Of a stretch of DNA of 64,000 nucleotides, positions 1 to 11,126 are shown in pieces. Origin of the DNA: Plotosus lineatus (lineage: Eukaryota; Chordata; Actinopteri; Siluriformes; Plotosidae); contig CM045733.1 of assembly GCA_024760905.1 (NCBI GenBank), forward strand, positions 69,642,001 to 69,706,000, given 5' to 3'. The notes below the pieces were generated by a model. It saw only the letters and a program-made list of their open reading frames with translations, ran no database searches and was not told the origin of the DNA. A program made the translations under genes and the position numbers. The first letter of the stretch is position 1. Each line of letters starts with the position of its first letter.

Positions 1-510
1 CATTAACATACTGAACAAATTGAAAAATGCAAAACCTTGAAGGTTGAGCAGGTACTAAACTGTCCAGCTGTGCTTTTATTTTTGCATGGCTGTGCATTGC
101 TTGTGGCATGAAATTGGGATGGAAAAATGAAGTCCCATAGAAGATAAGCCACCAAAATACAGGTAAAACCATCAAAAAGGCCACCCGAAACCGTCACATT
201 TATCATACATCACAATACTACAGACATCAGAAGTTGACCAGATGACTGTCAATCCAGCTGGACTAGATCAACCTGTAACAAGTCTGGAAAAAATCTGCTC
301 CTCCCAAATTGTCAGTGGCATGTTCAGGCAGTTTTCAGGATGGGATGAGTCTGTGATGGTACTGGGGCTTTCATATAGTGGTGACTGGTGTCAGGTTCTA
401 CAGGTTCAGGACTTTCACTAAGATAATGATATAGGCATCAACTCCCAGTGTTGCAGTTTTCTCTGATTAGCAGCAGCAAGGCTAGCGCCGCAATAAAATG
501 TGCAACAACA
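1..510. other. Unassigned sequence left of the Tc1-like element
   Basis: No exon, repeat end or RNA gene was recognised here. Since only the first coding exon of eif1ad lies to the right (6010-6096, minus strand), this is probably eif1ad intron, but I see no splice-bounded exon in it. Confidence 0.4.
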
Positions 511-512
511 TA

Positions 513-2086
513 CTAGTCCTCAAAAAATTAGCATATTATGATAAAGTTCATTATTTTCTGTAATGTACTGATAAAAATTAAACTTTCATATATTTTAGAT
601 TCATTGCACACCAACTGAAATATTTCAGGTCTTTTATTGTTTTAATACTGATGATTTTGGCATACAGCTCATGAAAACCCAAAATTCCTATCTCAAATTA
701 GCATATTTCATCCGACCAATAAAAAAAAAAAGTGCTTTTAATACAAGAAAAGTCAACCTTCAAATAATTATGTTCAGTTATGCACTCAATACTTGGTCGG
801 GAATCCTTTTGCAGAAATGACTGCTTCAATGCGGCGTGGCATGGAGGCAAGCAGGGTGGCATGGAGGCAATCGGTTTATGGCACTACTGAGGTGTTACGG
901 AGGCCCAGGATGCTTCGATAGCGGCCTTAAGCTCATCCACAGTGTTGGGTCTGGTGTCCCTCAACTTTCTCTTCACAATATCCCACAGATTCTCTATGGG
1001 CTTCAGGTCAGGAGAGTCGGCAGGCCGATTGAGCCCAGTAATACCATGGTCAGTAAACCATTTAGCAGTGGTGTTGGCACTGTGAGCAGGTGCCAGGTCG
1101 TGCTGAAAAATGAATTCTTCATCTCCATAAAGCTTTTCAGCAGATGGAAGCATGAAGTGCTCCAAAATCTCCTGATAGCTCGCTGCATTGTCCCTGCCCT
1201 TGATAAAACACAGTGGACCAACACCAGCAGCTGACGTGGCACCCCAGACCATCACTGACTGTGGGTACTTGACACTGGACTTCAGGCATTTTGGCATTTC
1301 CTTGTCCCCAGTCTTCCTCCAGACTCTGGCACCTTGATTTCCGAATGACATGCAAAATTTGCTTTCATCCGAAAAAAGTACTTTGGACCACTGAGCAACA
1401 GTCCAGTGCTGCTTCTCTGTAGCCCAGGTCAGCCGCTTCTGCCGCTGTTTCTGGTTCAAAAGTGGCTTGACCTGGGGAATGTGGCACCTGTAGCCCAGTC
1501 CACTGCTTCCACAGGTCCCCCGAGGTCTGGAATCGGCCCTTCTCCACAATTTTCCTCAGGGTCCGGTCACCTCTTCTGGTTGTACAGCGTTTTCTGCCAC
1601 ACTTTTTCCTTCCCACAGACGTCCCACTGAGGTGGCTTGATAGAGCACTCTGGGAACAGCCTATTCGCTCAGAGATTTCTTTCTGTGTCTTACCCTCTCG
1701 CTTGAGGGTGTCAATGGTGGCCTTCTGGACAGCAGTCAGGTCGGCAGTCTTACCCATGATTGCGGTTTTGAGTAATGAACCAGGCTGGGAGTTTTTAAAA
1801 GCCTCAGGAATCTTTTGCAGGTGTTTAGAGTTAATTGGTTGATTCAGATGATTAGGTTAATAGCTCGTTTAGACTACCTGAACATCATATGCTAATTTTT
1901 TGAGATAGGAATTTTGGGTTTTCATGAGCTGTATGCCAAAATCATCAGAATTAAAACAATAAAAGACCTGAAATATTTCATTTGGTGTGCAATCAATCAA
2001 AAATATATCAAAGTTTAATTTTTATCAGCACATTACAGAAAATAATGAACTTTATCACGATATGCTATTTTTTTGAGAAGGACTAG
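513..2086 (-). mobile_element. Tc1/mariner-family DNA transposon, near full length
   Basis: The element begins CTAGTCCTCAAAAAATTAGC and ends with the inverted counterpart (...GAGAAGGACTAG), flanked by TA at 511-512 and 2087-2088, the target duplication expected of Tc1/mariner. The terminal inverted repeats are long, about 200 bp (roughly 513-713 and 1888-2086), and diverge slightly from each other. Length (about 1.57 kb) is normal for a complete Tc1-like element. The transposase is on the minus strand (884-1757) and is frameshifted. It sits in what is probably eif1ad intron 1. Confidence 0.93.
884..1757 (-). pseudogene. Tc1-like transposase, frameshifted
   Basis: The N-terminal half (minus strand, 1757 down to about 1500) starts MGKTADLTAVQKATIDTLKR and holds a paired helix-turn-helix region (KEISERIGCSQSALSSHLSG) for binding the terminal repeats. 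The catalytic half is in another frame (about 1549 down to 884). It has the DDE-type signatures VLFSDESKF, IFQHDLAPAH and SPDLKPIENLWD, i.e. the D, D and E of a DD34E transposase. The switch of frame near 1500-1550 means this copy cannot make an intact protein as it reads. Both halves together are about the usual 340 residues of the family. A short direct duplication (GGTGGCATGGAGGCAA-like, about 837-869) lies just past the C-terminal end. Confidence 0.9.
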
Positions 2087-2440
2087 TACACCCAAATAAT
2101 CAATAATTAAATTTTCTCCCAAGTACATCAATAATCAGATCACATGGGTTTATTGTTGCAGCTCTACTTATAATGGCGAGGACAAATTATGGCATCACCA
2201 TATTAAAGTATCTTCACAGGGTTTTTTGTGTCAAATAAACAAACCACATATGTAATAGACCAATTTGTATTTAACAGTAGAGTATTTTGAGTATGAAAGT
2301 ACTTCAAACAAATTAAATTAAAAGGCTTCCCTCCCCCAAGGAATCAAGGGCAAAACAAATATACAGAACTAACAACAAATTGCACATTTAGTACTAGGTT
2401 GCTCTCTCTCATGCCTGAATTCATTGTGGCATTCTCTCTC

Positions 2441-2449
2441 TCTCATTCA

Positions 2450-2520
<71 letters not shown>
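2441..2520. repeat. (TC)n then (AT)n microsatellite
   Basis: A TCTC-rich tract is followed by about 66 bases of uninterrupted AT dinucleotides (about 2455-2520). The remaining sequence from 2089 to 2735 shows no gene or recognisable element. Confidence 0.9.
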
Positions 2521-2524
<4 letters not shown>

Positions 2525-2735
2525 TTTTAGAGAAAAATGAGCACAAAGATTGCACTTCCTCCAACATCATTAGTCCTTAGCAATCAAACATTTTTATGCA
2601 CGTCAGCCATAGAAACATTTAGAAAACATGTCTAGGACGAGTTTTATGAAGAGATGATAAGAGAAATAATCCTCATTTCAAATGCCTTCAAATGATACCG
2701 ATTGAAAAAAAACACTGTCGGGTTCAAACGCACAG

Positions 2736-3034
2736 CGTTTGAGTGGTATCATGGAGCTTAACTGGTAATTAAAACACACACAAAAAAAGAGGCTCATAGA
2801 CAACTTGTGCACGAATGAGGAAAAAGGGGCGGGACATGAGCTCAACCAATCAGGAGAAAGGAGCACAGCCATTGGCTGAATTTGAATCACGTGCCGGTTG
2901 CTCGGCAGTCAGCAAATACTCAAACCGTGGGTGCAAAACCGCGAATAGTCAAGGGCCTACTGTATTTAGAAAAAAAAAAACGCGACGCACTAAAGCCGCA
3001 TGAATTGAAGCACGACGTAATGAGGGATCCCTGT
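2736..3034. repeat. Composite DNA-transposon-derived repeat fragment
   Basis: The part around 2775-2960 resembles stretches at 14105-14310 and 25325-25480 (shared phrases such as ACCAATCAG, GCCATTGGCTGAATTT and a gaatgaggaaaaagggg core). The part from about 2970 to 3034 (gcactaaagccgcatgaattgaag ... gggatccctgta) matches the end of the GGATCCCT element family at 32982, 46183, 49120 and 61202. It looks like a non-autonomous pogo/Tigger-like relic. The superfamily assignment is an inference from the end sequence. Confidence 0.45.
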
Positions 3035-3102
3035 ATTTGCACCAAAGTTTAGACACTGCTGACTAAAAACAAACAAGATATATCATTAAAATCAAATATA
3101 TA

Positions 3103-4550
3103 GGCCTCTGGGCCTTCTGCCTGGTAGTTCCAACCTCAGCATACTACGACCAATATATGCACTATCCCTCCTCTGTACATGTACTCCAGCTCAGCCTCCT
3201 GTCTTTTCCCCAGGGCCACTGTTTCTAAACCATACAACATCGCTGGCCTCCTCACCGTCTTGTACACTTTTCCTTTCATTCTTGCCGATACCTTCCTATC
3301 ACACTGGACACTTTTCTCCAACCATTCCAACCTGCCTGCACACGCTTCTTCACCTCTTTTCCAGACTCTCCATTGCTCTGGATTGTTGAGCCTAAGTACT
3401 TAAAATCCTCCACCTTCCTTATCTCTGCTCCCTGTAACCTCATCGTTCCTCTTGGGTCCTTGTCGTTCACAAACATGTATTCTGTCTTACTGAGGCTAAC
3501 CTTCATTCCCCTCCTTTCCAGGGCATACCTCCACCTCTCTAGATTTTCCTGCACTTGTTCTCTGCTCTCACTACAGATTACAATGTCATCTGCAAACATC
3601 TTAGTCCATGGAGATTCTTGTCTAACCTCGTCTGTCAGCCTGTCCATCACCATAGCAAACAAGATGGGGCTCAGAGCTGACCCTTGATGCAGTCCTACCT
3701 CTACCTTGAACGCATCTGTCACACCAACAGCCCACCTCAGCACTGTCTTATATCTCTCATACATGTCCTGCACCACTCTAACATACTTCTCTGCCACTCC
3801 AGGCTTCCTCATGCAATACCACAGTTCCTCTCTCGGCACCCTGTCATACGCTTTCTCCAGATCCACAAAGGCACAATGCAGCTCCTTCCAAACTGTTATT
3901 CACAAATGCTGACCTCTGCCCTTAGTCTAGCTTCCACTATTCTTTCACATAATTTCATCGTATGGCACATCAACTTTAGCCCTCTGTAGTTGCCATAACT
4001 CTGCATGTCTCCCTTGTTCTTAAAAATGAGCACCAGCACACTTCTCCTCCATTCCTCTGGCATCCTCCCACTCTCTAAAATCTTGTTGAATGTTCTTGTC
4101 AGAAAATCTACTGCTACCTCTCCTAGAGACTTCCATACCTCCACAGGTATGTCATCAGGACCAACTGCCTTTCCACTCTTCATCCTCTTCAATGCCCTCC
4201 TCACATCACCCTTACTAATCTTTGCTACTTTCTGGTCCTCAACAGTCACCTCTTCTACTTTTTTTTTCTCTCTCATTTTCCTCATTCATCAGCTCTTCAA
4301 AGTACTCTTTCCATCTTCCCAGCACACTTCTGTCATTAGTCAATACATTTCCCTCTCTATCCTTAATCACTAACTTGCTGCACGTCCTTCCCATCTCTAT
4401 TTCTATGCTGTGCCAACTTGTATAAATAATTTTCTCCCTCTTTACTGTCCAACCTAGCATACAAGTCATCATACACCTGTTTGGCCTTTGACACCACTAC
4501 CTTCACCTTACGCTGTGTCTCCCTGTACTCCCGTTTACTCTCTTTTTGTG

Positions 4551-4552
<2 letters not shown>
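3103..4552 (-). mobile_element. RTE-like LINE fragment with reverse transcriptase, decayed
   Basis: Minus-strand reading gives reverse-transcriptase blocks in three broken frames: the N-terminal part (about 4472-3896, with [20 protein letters not shown]), then the core (3866-3276) with [40 protein letters not shown] and the catalytic-box equivalent [12 protein letters not shown]. It is the same family as the copies at 25484, 31573 and 49480. The 3' end is truncated inside the C-terminal region near 3103 and the 5' end breaks at the CA microsatellite at 4553. Frameshifts make it inactive. RTE (BovB-like) is my family call by sequence style. The domain assignment itself is firm. Confidence 0.88.

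Positions 4553-4580
<28 letters not shown>
4553..4580. repeat. (CA)n microsatellite
   Basis: About 14 CA units abut the 5' break of the RTE-like copy. Confidence 0.9.
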
Positions 4581-4584
<4 letters not shown>

Positions 4585-4880
4585 GGTAGCTCGTCTAATG
4601 ACTGTCCCTCATAATGATTTTTCCATGATACAGGCTTCAAACCCACCAAAAATCTGCTCCACTCAAACAGGCAAAAATTCACTTTACAAGCTCTCCTCGA
4701 AATGACTTTTCCGGGCCAATTAGCCTCATATTCTTCAGTGCTCTGAGAGCACCTTGAGCAGTGCTTCTCAATTATTTTCTGTGATGCCCCTCTAGAAAGA
4801 AAAAAAACATTTTGCGACCTGCCCACGACTATAAATAGTATTTACTGCACTCCATATCGTTTGCTCGGTGCTTTTTCCCT
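4581..4880. mobile_element. hAT-like non-autonomous element fragment
   Basis: It contains CAGTGCTTCTCAATTATTTT at about 4760, the same end found at 15880-15900, 44475-44499 and 57852. The block 4585-4870 reappears in inverted orientation at 15820-16075 (tagctcgtctaa, aatgatttttccatgata, ctcctcgaaatgac). The CAGTG-type end is typical of hAT elements. No transposase is present. Confidence 0.6.
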
Positions 4881-5360
4881 ACACCATAGCGCTATTTTGA
4901 GAGTGCCACTGCCAACTACTGTAGTGGATGTGCAATTGCACTTAATTCTAGTGTATAATTCTATACATGAATAAATATTATAACCTTTAGAAACACATGG
5001 CTACGGTGCGATTCTTCACAATACAATGTTGCCCCCTGTGTGTATATCCATTACTTGTTTTGAAGAAGCTTGTAAAACAACCGCATGTTTTAAAGTGCAA
5101 AAACATATATGATGTATGCAAATGCTTCTTGGGTTCAGTTTTAATTTCCCCTTTAACATCTTTACACACCTTCATTTAACTGCAGACTAAACTGCATTTT
5201 CAGATTTATTCTGGTATTTGTTTTTAGAAAAGTAAATTACAAGGTGATTCTTTCCCCCCCTTAATGAATATGGGGAAAAAAATACAATTAATTAAAATAT
5301 TTTGATTTAATTTGTTTGAAGTATGTTTCATGAAGCCAAAATGTTCAGCTATTATAACCA
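4881..5360. other. AT-rich sequence, nothing recognised
   Basis: No open frame with family features, no clear repeat ends. Probably intron or intergenic DNA. Confidence 0.4.
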
Positions 5361-5361
5361 G

Positions 5362-5541
5362 TGCAGAAGTGGCTCAGTGGTTAAGGGTCCGGGTTGCCAA
5401 TCTGAAGGTTGGTTGTTCAAGCATCACCAATCTGACACTGTTGTACCCTCCAGCAGGACATTGAACCCTCATTTTCTCATGTGTATTAAAAAAAGATAAG
5501 CATGTAAGTCACTTTGGATAAGGGTATTTGTCAAATGTAGT
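5362..5541 (+). repeat. tRNA-derived SINE with L2-type tail
   Basis: It begins with a tRNA-like head (gtggctcagtggttaaggg for box A, ggttgttcaagcatc as a degraded box B). It continues with the cctccagcaggacattgaacc body and ends in taagtcactttggataaggg (5504-5523), the tail found on many fish L2-tailed SINEs. Related copies are at 9115-9290 and 13207-13375. Confidence 0.75.
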
Positions 5542-5555
5542 ATTTGTAAATTTAC

Positions 5556-6009
5556 AGAAATGGATTTGTTTAAGTGTGATTTGTTTGTTTGATACTTTTT
5601 AGGGCAGGGTGTAAGAGTGGTGTTTCCTTTTGGGAGTAGTATAATAAACCACCAAACATTGGCTAGTTGCTGTTGAAAAGATTGTTGACATTTCTTTTAG
5701 AAGTGAGTGACTGGGATATGGAAAAATGCATCTCGCCCAAGTTAATAGCTACACAAATGTAGTAGGGGTAGCATTATTCACCATCTGTTCACAATATGTT
5801 GAATGTACTGTAAACTCTTCAAACTTAAATTGAAAGTAACAAATACGTATAGTTCTGTGTTTAGTATAATAATGAAAGACCATGTTTGTATACTCTAATT
5901 TCATTAAGTAGAAACCTATATAAAGGATAAAGGCAGAAATCCCAGGCCAAAGTAGTATATGATTATACCGTTAACACTATATATACAGTGATAACGGAAT
6001 TGAACTCAC
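5556..6009. other. Probable eif1ad intron 1, no recognised element
   Basis: Nothing recognisable lies between the SINE and the donor site of the eif1ad exon at 6009/6010 on the minus strand. Confidence 0.4.
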
Positions 6010-6096
6010 CTTCATGATCTGCTGTTTCTCATTGGGAGTGATGTAGTCCCCCAGGACTTCCTTGACAACATGCTTACGTTTGGTTGCCTTGGACAT
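6010..6096 (-). CDS. eif1ad: EIF1A domain-containing protein, first coding exon (gene partial)
   Basis: Minus strand, 29 codons from ATG at 6096: [20 protein letters not shown] then ...NEKQQIMK, ending exactly at a GT donor (AAG|gtgagttc). The start [14 protein letters not shown] is the conserved N-terminus of EIF1AD, a small nuclear protein with an S1-like OB fold related to initiation factor eIF1A. The OB-fold domain would be in later exons, which I do not find down to position 1, so intron 1 is at least 6 kb or those exons lie outside. Upstream of the ATG, gaatttcag|AGATCATCGACA reads as an acceptor, implying a separate 5' untranslated exon. The identification rests on 29 residues. Confidence 0.82.
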
Positions 6097-6224
6097 TGTC
6101 GATGATCTCTGAAATTCTCCTTATCTGTAGGAATAGTACAGATTTGGTATTAAAGAAATACAGGTATCTTACAGCAAATACAAAAAAAAAGTCTAGTATT
6201 CAAGCAAAAATCGAGTATCTTCTA

Positions 6225-6735
6225 GCACAGGGCTCGCGAGCCAGATGTGGCTCTTATGATGACTGTATCTGGTTCTCAGATAAATAAGGTGGCCTTTCTT
6301 AACAAAATAACGAATACATAATTTCACTGTCATTTAAATGAAAATACAAAAAAGCCATCAAATAAAACAAAAACAGATGAATAAATCTCGAGCATTTAAA
6401 TCTGTGTACAGTCGGCCCCCACCTTACGAAGACCCCTGTGTACGAAATCCCCGGGTTACGAAAAACATTTTCTTGAGTTTCCGTCCCTGAGATACGAAAC
6501 TATCCCCTCTTGTGAAAAGAAATTCAAAATTGAAACGTGCGAGTTGCTCTCTCAACATCCCGCCCCGCTGGCCTCCCAGATCGAGACAGAAGGAAGGCAA
6601 GACGGGGGGGGGGGGGCGCCAAGGCGTTCCCAGACAAATCGAGACACACAGTCCCTCCAGCGTGTTCTAGGTCGACCCCAGGGTCTCTTCCCGGTTGGAC
6701 ATGTCCGAAACACCACACCAGGGAGGCGTTCTAAC
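6225..6735. repeat. Cluster of three transposon fragments
   Basis: 6225-6300 has a hAT-like end (gggctcgcgagccagatgtggct). 6408-6535 (acagtcggcccccaccttacgaa...) matches the left end of the element at 21919. 6540-6735 is the 3' part of a LINE whose minus-strand translation contains VVFRTCPTGKRPWGRPRTRW, the same piece seen at 40785-41115. A run of 14 G lies at about 6604-6617. Confidence 0.6.
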
Positions 6736-7154
6736 CAGATGCTAAGATATAAGCTGTCCAATCAATACACAAGTTGATAAGCACAAATTCAGTGTTTGTC
6801 CATTTCTGCATTTATGTTGTGAAGTCACAAACCCCAGAACTCTACTTCTGGTCAAAGCCCCTAACCCACAACCTCTTGTCTCAGCTTTGGTTAAAATCAT
6901 CAGCCAAATGTGGTGTATGTACACCGTGTTGGACCTGATTTACTTCACCCATCGTCACTCGGACCTTGATGATAAACAGCTGCATCTGTATGCAGTCGGC
7001 TTCTTTGAAAATGTCATAGGTTTTAATCTGCCATGTAGTCAGGACAGTCATCGAGCTATGCTAACCGGCTAGGCTAGCTACTATTAGCCTAAAATTGACA
7101 CTCGTAAAAAAAACCCAAAAAAACTCGTTAAACATTTGTTACAAAGATACATAC

Positions 7155-7300
7155 CTGGAAAATCTTCATAAAAATCGGAACTTATTCTGGATACTGATGT
7201 TTGGTTCATCGAAATACAGTCCAAAACTATAGAAATGCCAACCACACCAGGCGCAGTCAGACTCACTTCCTGATAGTTCCGTTTGTAATTCGTGCAGCAT
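7155..7300 (-). other. eif1ad: Candidate 5' untranslated exon of eif1ad
   Basis: On the minus strand a strong donor (TTTTCCAG|gtatgtatc) ends at 7155, and the sequence before it is less AT-rich than its surroundings. The coding exon at 6010-6096 is preceded by an apparent acceptor in its 5' UTR, so a non-coding first exon upstream is expected. The 5' limit is a guess. The flanks 6736-7154 and 7301-8127 hold nothing else that I recognise. Confidence 0.3.
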
Positions 7301-8127
7301 TGTGGGAAATGGAGTCATACATGGAGTCATAATCAGTCAGTGCAGCGGTTAGAACGGTGGATTCCATGTCATTGGATTGTGTGTACAGGTTTTATTAGGC
7401 TTGAGTGAATTACATGGTTATTTAGGCATCTATCCATGCACTCAATCATACTTCTTGTTTAATCTTTTGCCAACCAACAGACATAGAAGTCAGGGAAGCA
7501 CAATGGTACAGTCTAGCGAAAAATTGACTATAAACTCACAATAAATTTCAAACTTTGGTACAGTTGTGCTTGAAATATATCATGATAAACTTGTTCGAGG
7601 GAGGTTTCCTTATCTAAAAATAAACACCTTTCCACACAAATCACTAAAGGTCTCCAATCATTCGGACAGATGTTGTTTATTGTTTTTTAAACGGTGATTG
7701 CGGACTGTACTAGTATATCATTTGGTCTGAAGTTCTTTGCTTTGCTTTACAGACTAATTCTTAAAACTTCAGCTTCCAGTCCGATCACTTTTCAAAAACA
7801 TTAGTAGATACCTGACGGCAATCATCTTGTGGCCTACTCAACATTTCACTTCAATTAAACTCCCCTCCTATACTTGTTTTTAGTTTTGGTCTATTTTTTC
7901 ATATTGTTTACACTTCATTAACACATTTTTAAGAGTTTCATCACAAACTACATATCTTTCAGTGTTTTGTTTTCCCATAATAAATTAAGTTCTGTTCTGT
8001 CCAGTGTCTGACTCAAAGTGTTGTAATAATGGTGATTAATAACTCCTGTTTCTTCTTCCTTGCCTTATTCTCCTACTCAAGGATTCAATGAGAAGAGCTC
8101 TCTCTCCCCTTGCTGCCATATTTTCCT

Positions 8128-8458
8128 GATGGCTATACCGATTAGCATGTCCACCTCACAGAAAGAAGGCCTGGGTTCGATTCCCAGGGTGTTTCTGTGT
8201 GAAGTTTGCATGTTTTCACTTGGGTACTCCGGTTTCCACCCACAGTCCAAAAATATACACAGTACGTTAATTGGCTGCTCCAAATGTCCCCTAGGTGTGA
8301 GTATGAATGATTGTGTGAGTATGAATGATTTTGTGAGTGTTGGCCCTGCAATGACCTGGTGAGTTGTCCAATGATGTACTCTGCCCTCACCCTGAATTAG
8401 CCGAGATGGGCGCCAGCCTCCCCGTGACCCTAATTAAGATTAAGCGGTTCAGATAATG
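8128..8458 (+). repeat. SINE of the GTTCGATTCCCAGGG / GGTACTCCGGTTTCC type
   Basis: A tRNA-like head (attagcatgtccacctcaca, gggttcgattcccaggg) is followed by the tgtgtgaagtttgcatgttt and gggtactccggtttcc body. The tail is cgagatgggcgccagcctcc...ctaattaagattaagcggtt. Other copies are at 22906-23200, 33465-33785 (reverse) and 55085-55345. The tail also occurs alone at 10848-10965, 18475-18560 and 60395-60490. Confidence 0.75.
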
Positions 8459-9114
8459 AATATTTTCTGGATTTCCTTTTGGATTATTGATTTTGATTCT
8501 GCTTTTCCTAGACTTGTTTTGAGTGTAATTTGTTATTTTATTAGTGCTTGCTTTGTGACTGTATCTGCCAGTTTGTTTCTGTGTACATTCACATGGGCAT
8601 CAGGTAACCAGCCCTATATGACCTGTGTACTATTTTTCTGGGGGGTTTTTATATCAATGTTTGCTTTTAAATTTAATATTTTTTGTTTGTATGCTAATTT
8701 TGCAGCGCATATTAAGCATGCTGGAAAACCAGTTTTGTCAGCAGTAAAAGCAAAAGAATATGTCCATGATGCATTAAACATTCTTTTTTTTATCAGAAAC
8801 TTTTCTCTTCTTAGATTTAGACATTGCTCACCTACCAGGGGTCAAAATGAGCCACATGTCTGTCAGCAGTATAAACCATGGGAACCACAACAGAGTGCTA
8901 AAAGGGCAGCATGTGGCTCCAGAGCCTCGGCCTCTGCCCTAAACCCTGCCAATACACCATAATACGCTAGCAGGAAGTTAGAAAGATGTTCAGTGAAAGT
9001 TATGTGATCATCCAGAACATGTCTGATACATCTACATACATCAATAAACGCTCATGTGTCCATAAGTTTTGCAAATTGTTAATATTTGACGGAGGATTTA
9101 CGTGCGAGTCAACC
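8459..9114. other. No gene recognised; one long open frame of repeat-like composition
   Basis: An open frame of 168 codons (8456-8962, plus) begins inside the SINE tail and runs through T-rich sequence. It shows no family motif, its 5' end is a SINE, and it has no splice or promoter context. The end (about 8826-8940) looks like hAT-derived sequence. Confidence 0.4.
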
Positions 9115-9290
9115 TTTAGTGGTAGTGCAATGGTTCTAGGTCACTGAGCAGAAGGTTGGGGATTCAAGTTCCAATACCAGCAAGTTCTGTTGGGCCCTTG
9201 AGCAAGCCTCTTAGCCCGGAATTCCTCAGATTGCTGAGATATTAAAAAATGAAACTTGCTCTGAATAAGGGCAGCTGCCAACTACCATAA
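9115..9290 (+). repeat. tRNA-derived SINE, degraded
   Basis: It has a tggttctaggtcactgagca head, gattcaagttcc (box B remnant) and tgggcccttgagcaagcctctt body, matching the copies at 5362 and 13207. Confidence 0.65.
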
Positions 9291-9382
9291 TTGTGATTGT
9301 ACAAAACAGTGCATGAAAGTGCACCAGAGAGGCATTCTAACAGTAAAAACAGAAGACAAACACAAGAAGGGAATTTGGAGGC

Positions 9383-9388
9383 TTTATT
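9383..9388 (-). terminator. ctsf: Candidate poly(A) signal for ctsf
   Basis: Plus-strand TTTATT is AATAAA on the minus strand, about 770 bases after the ctsf stop codon at 10157. The intervening 9389-10156 carries no repeat and is the probable 3' UTR. Confidence 0.4.
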
Positions 9389-10156
9389 CTAAGCAGATGA
9401 GCAAGGAAGAAACAACTGGAACCATGCAAGAAGTGGCAATTATTTCAAAAGATTTAAACCATTGGCATTAATAAATTACTATCATACAACACTTTACACA
9501 TCTATTATGATTAATACACTTAAATAATATATTAATTTAGTTTGTACTGTTCACTTCAAGCTAAGACAGATCTAGGGAACTTGGTTATCCAATTCCAAAT
9601 CAAAATTACAGTGAAAAACTAGCAGTGCTAATCAGTATCCTTTCAAAACATTTAATAAAATGCAAAACATGTAGTGCGCAGCTTCTCAATTCAGTTGCAA
9701 TGTGATCAGCTGCATCCTATCAGGATTCCGTTTTAACAACAAACTTAATCAGTAAGCAAATAACAATTAATATTGTTAGCAATTCTAAACATATCACTAA
9801 AATATTAGTTAAAAACGAACACTTGATTTTTATGTAAACATCATGAAACACTAGTTAAGGGTTTACTTGAAAGAACCGAAGCTTCGTGTCACAGTAACAG
9901 GTGGGGACGAATGGAATAATAATGTGTTTGTAACCGAAATGGAGGTTTTAATGAGGTGCAGACATTTCACCCATTTTTGCCTTTTGTATGTGTGGTGTCT
10001 TATTCTAAACTCAATGTAATCGAGAACAGGGTGAATGCTTGAACACTTTACATGTCACTGATTTGAACACTGCAAATATATGTTTTGTGCATTTATGCAT
10101 AATGTATTGTCATGTCTGAACTATATCCTCAGTTGTGTATGTGTGTGCATATACAC

Positions 10157-11050
10157 CTAATTAACCACTGCAGATGAACACATTTTGTTAATTCCACACA
10201 GATTGGATCCTCTGTACAGGTAGTAATAGCCCTAAATAGACAGAGAAAATCATTATTTATACACATACATCAATTACTTACCCTCTACCTCACAGACACA
10301 CAATGTGGCCCTTGTAAGTTTCTCAGGATCCTAATATTCACTCATTTTAGCTGAGATGTTTCTCTCGGGCTCATCGTCTCTCTGTCACGATAATCAGCAG
10401 ATGTGTCATATGAGCCTCACTGTGACATATTCACCCCCATACTATAGTATAGTGAGGCTCAATCAGTCGGTGATATCACAGAGAGGTCTCTATGTGACAA
10501 CATCACCGACTGATTGACTCACACGCGGTGACGTCTTCACCCCCCCCCCCCCATACTATCTCTGTGACATCATATCCGCACTACACTCGGATCGTTTTAT
10601 CTACTGATTGATGCACTCTATGGTGTTATAGAAACAGGTGCTACCACCCTGGAACATCCCACCCGCAGAACTTTATGCATTGCTTTCTGTATTCATCCAA
10701 TTCCTTCACAGGCTTTCCAAAATGTTTGACCAAAGATTAACATTTAATTTTGCTAAACACGATTAAGGTGCATATAAACCTCTGGGTGTGGGAATGAGAT
10801 GAAAGGAATAAAAGTGGAAAAAAATCATTTGTACTATTATCATTCATTCATTTTCTGAACTGTTTAAATCATAAATGGGGTCACGAAGAGGCTCACGTCC
10901 ATCTCAGCTGACTCTGGACTCGGGTAGGGTACACCCTGGACATCTTGCCATGCTATTATAGGGCCATTTGTACTATTTTCTGACATTACATATTCTTAAA
11001 ATAAAATGGTGATACAGTACTTAATACTAAATGTTTTCCAGGATTTCTTG

Positions 11051-11126
<76 letters not shown>

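Noticed and set aside
8456..8962. 168-codon hydrophobic open frame suggesting a membrane protein
   Set aside because: It begins inside a SINE tail, hydrophobicity comes from T-rich sequence, and it ends in hAT-like repeat; no family match, promoter or splice context.
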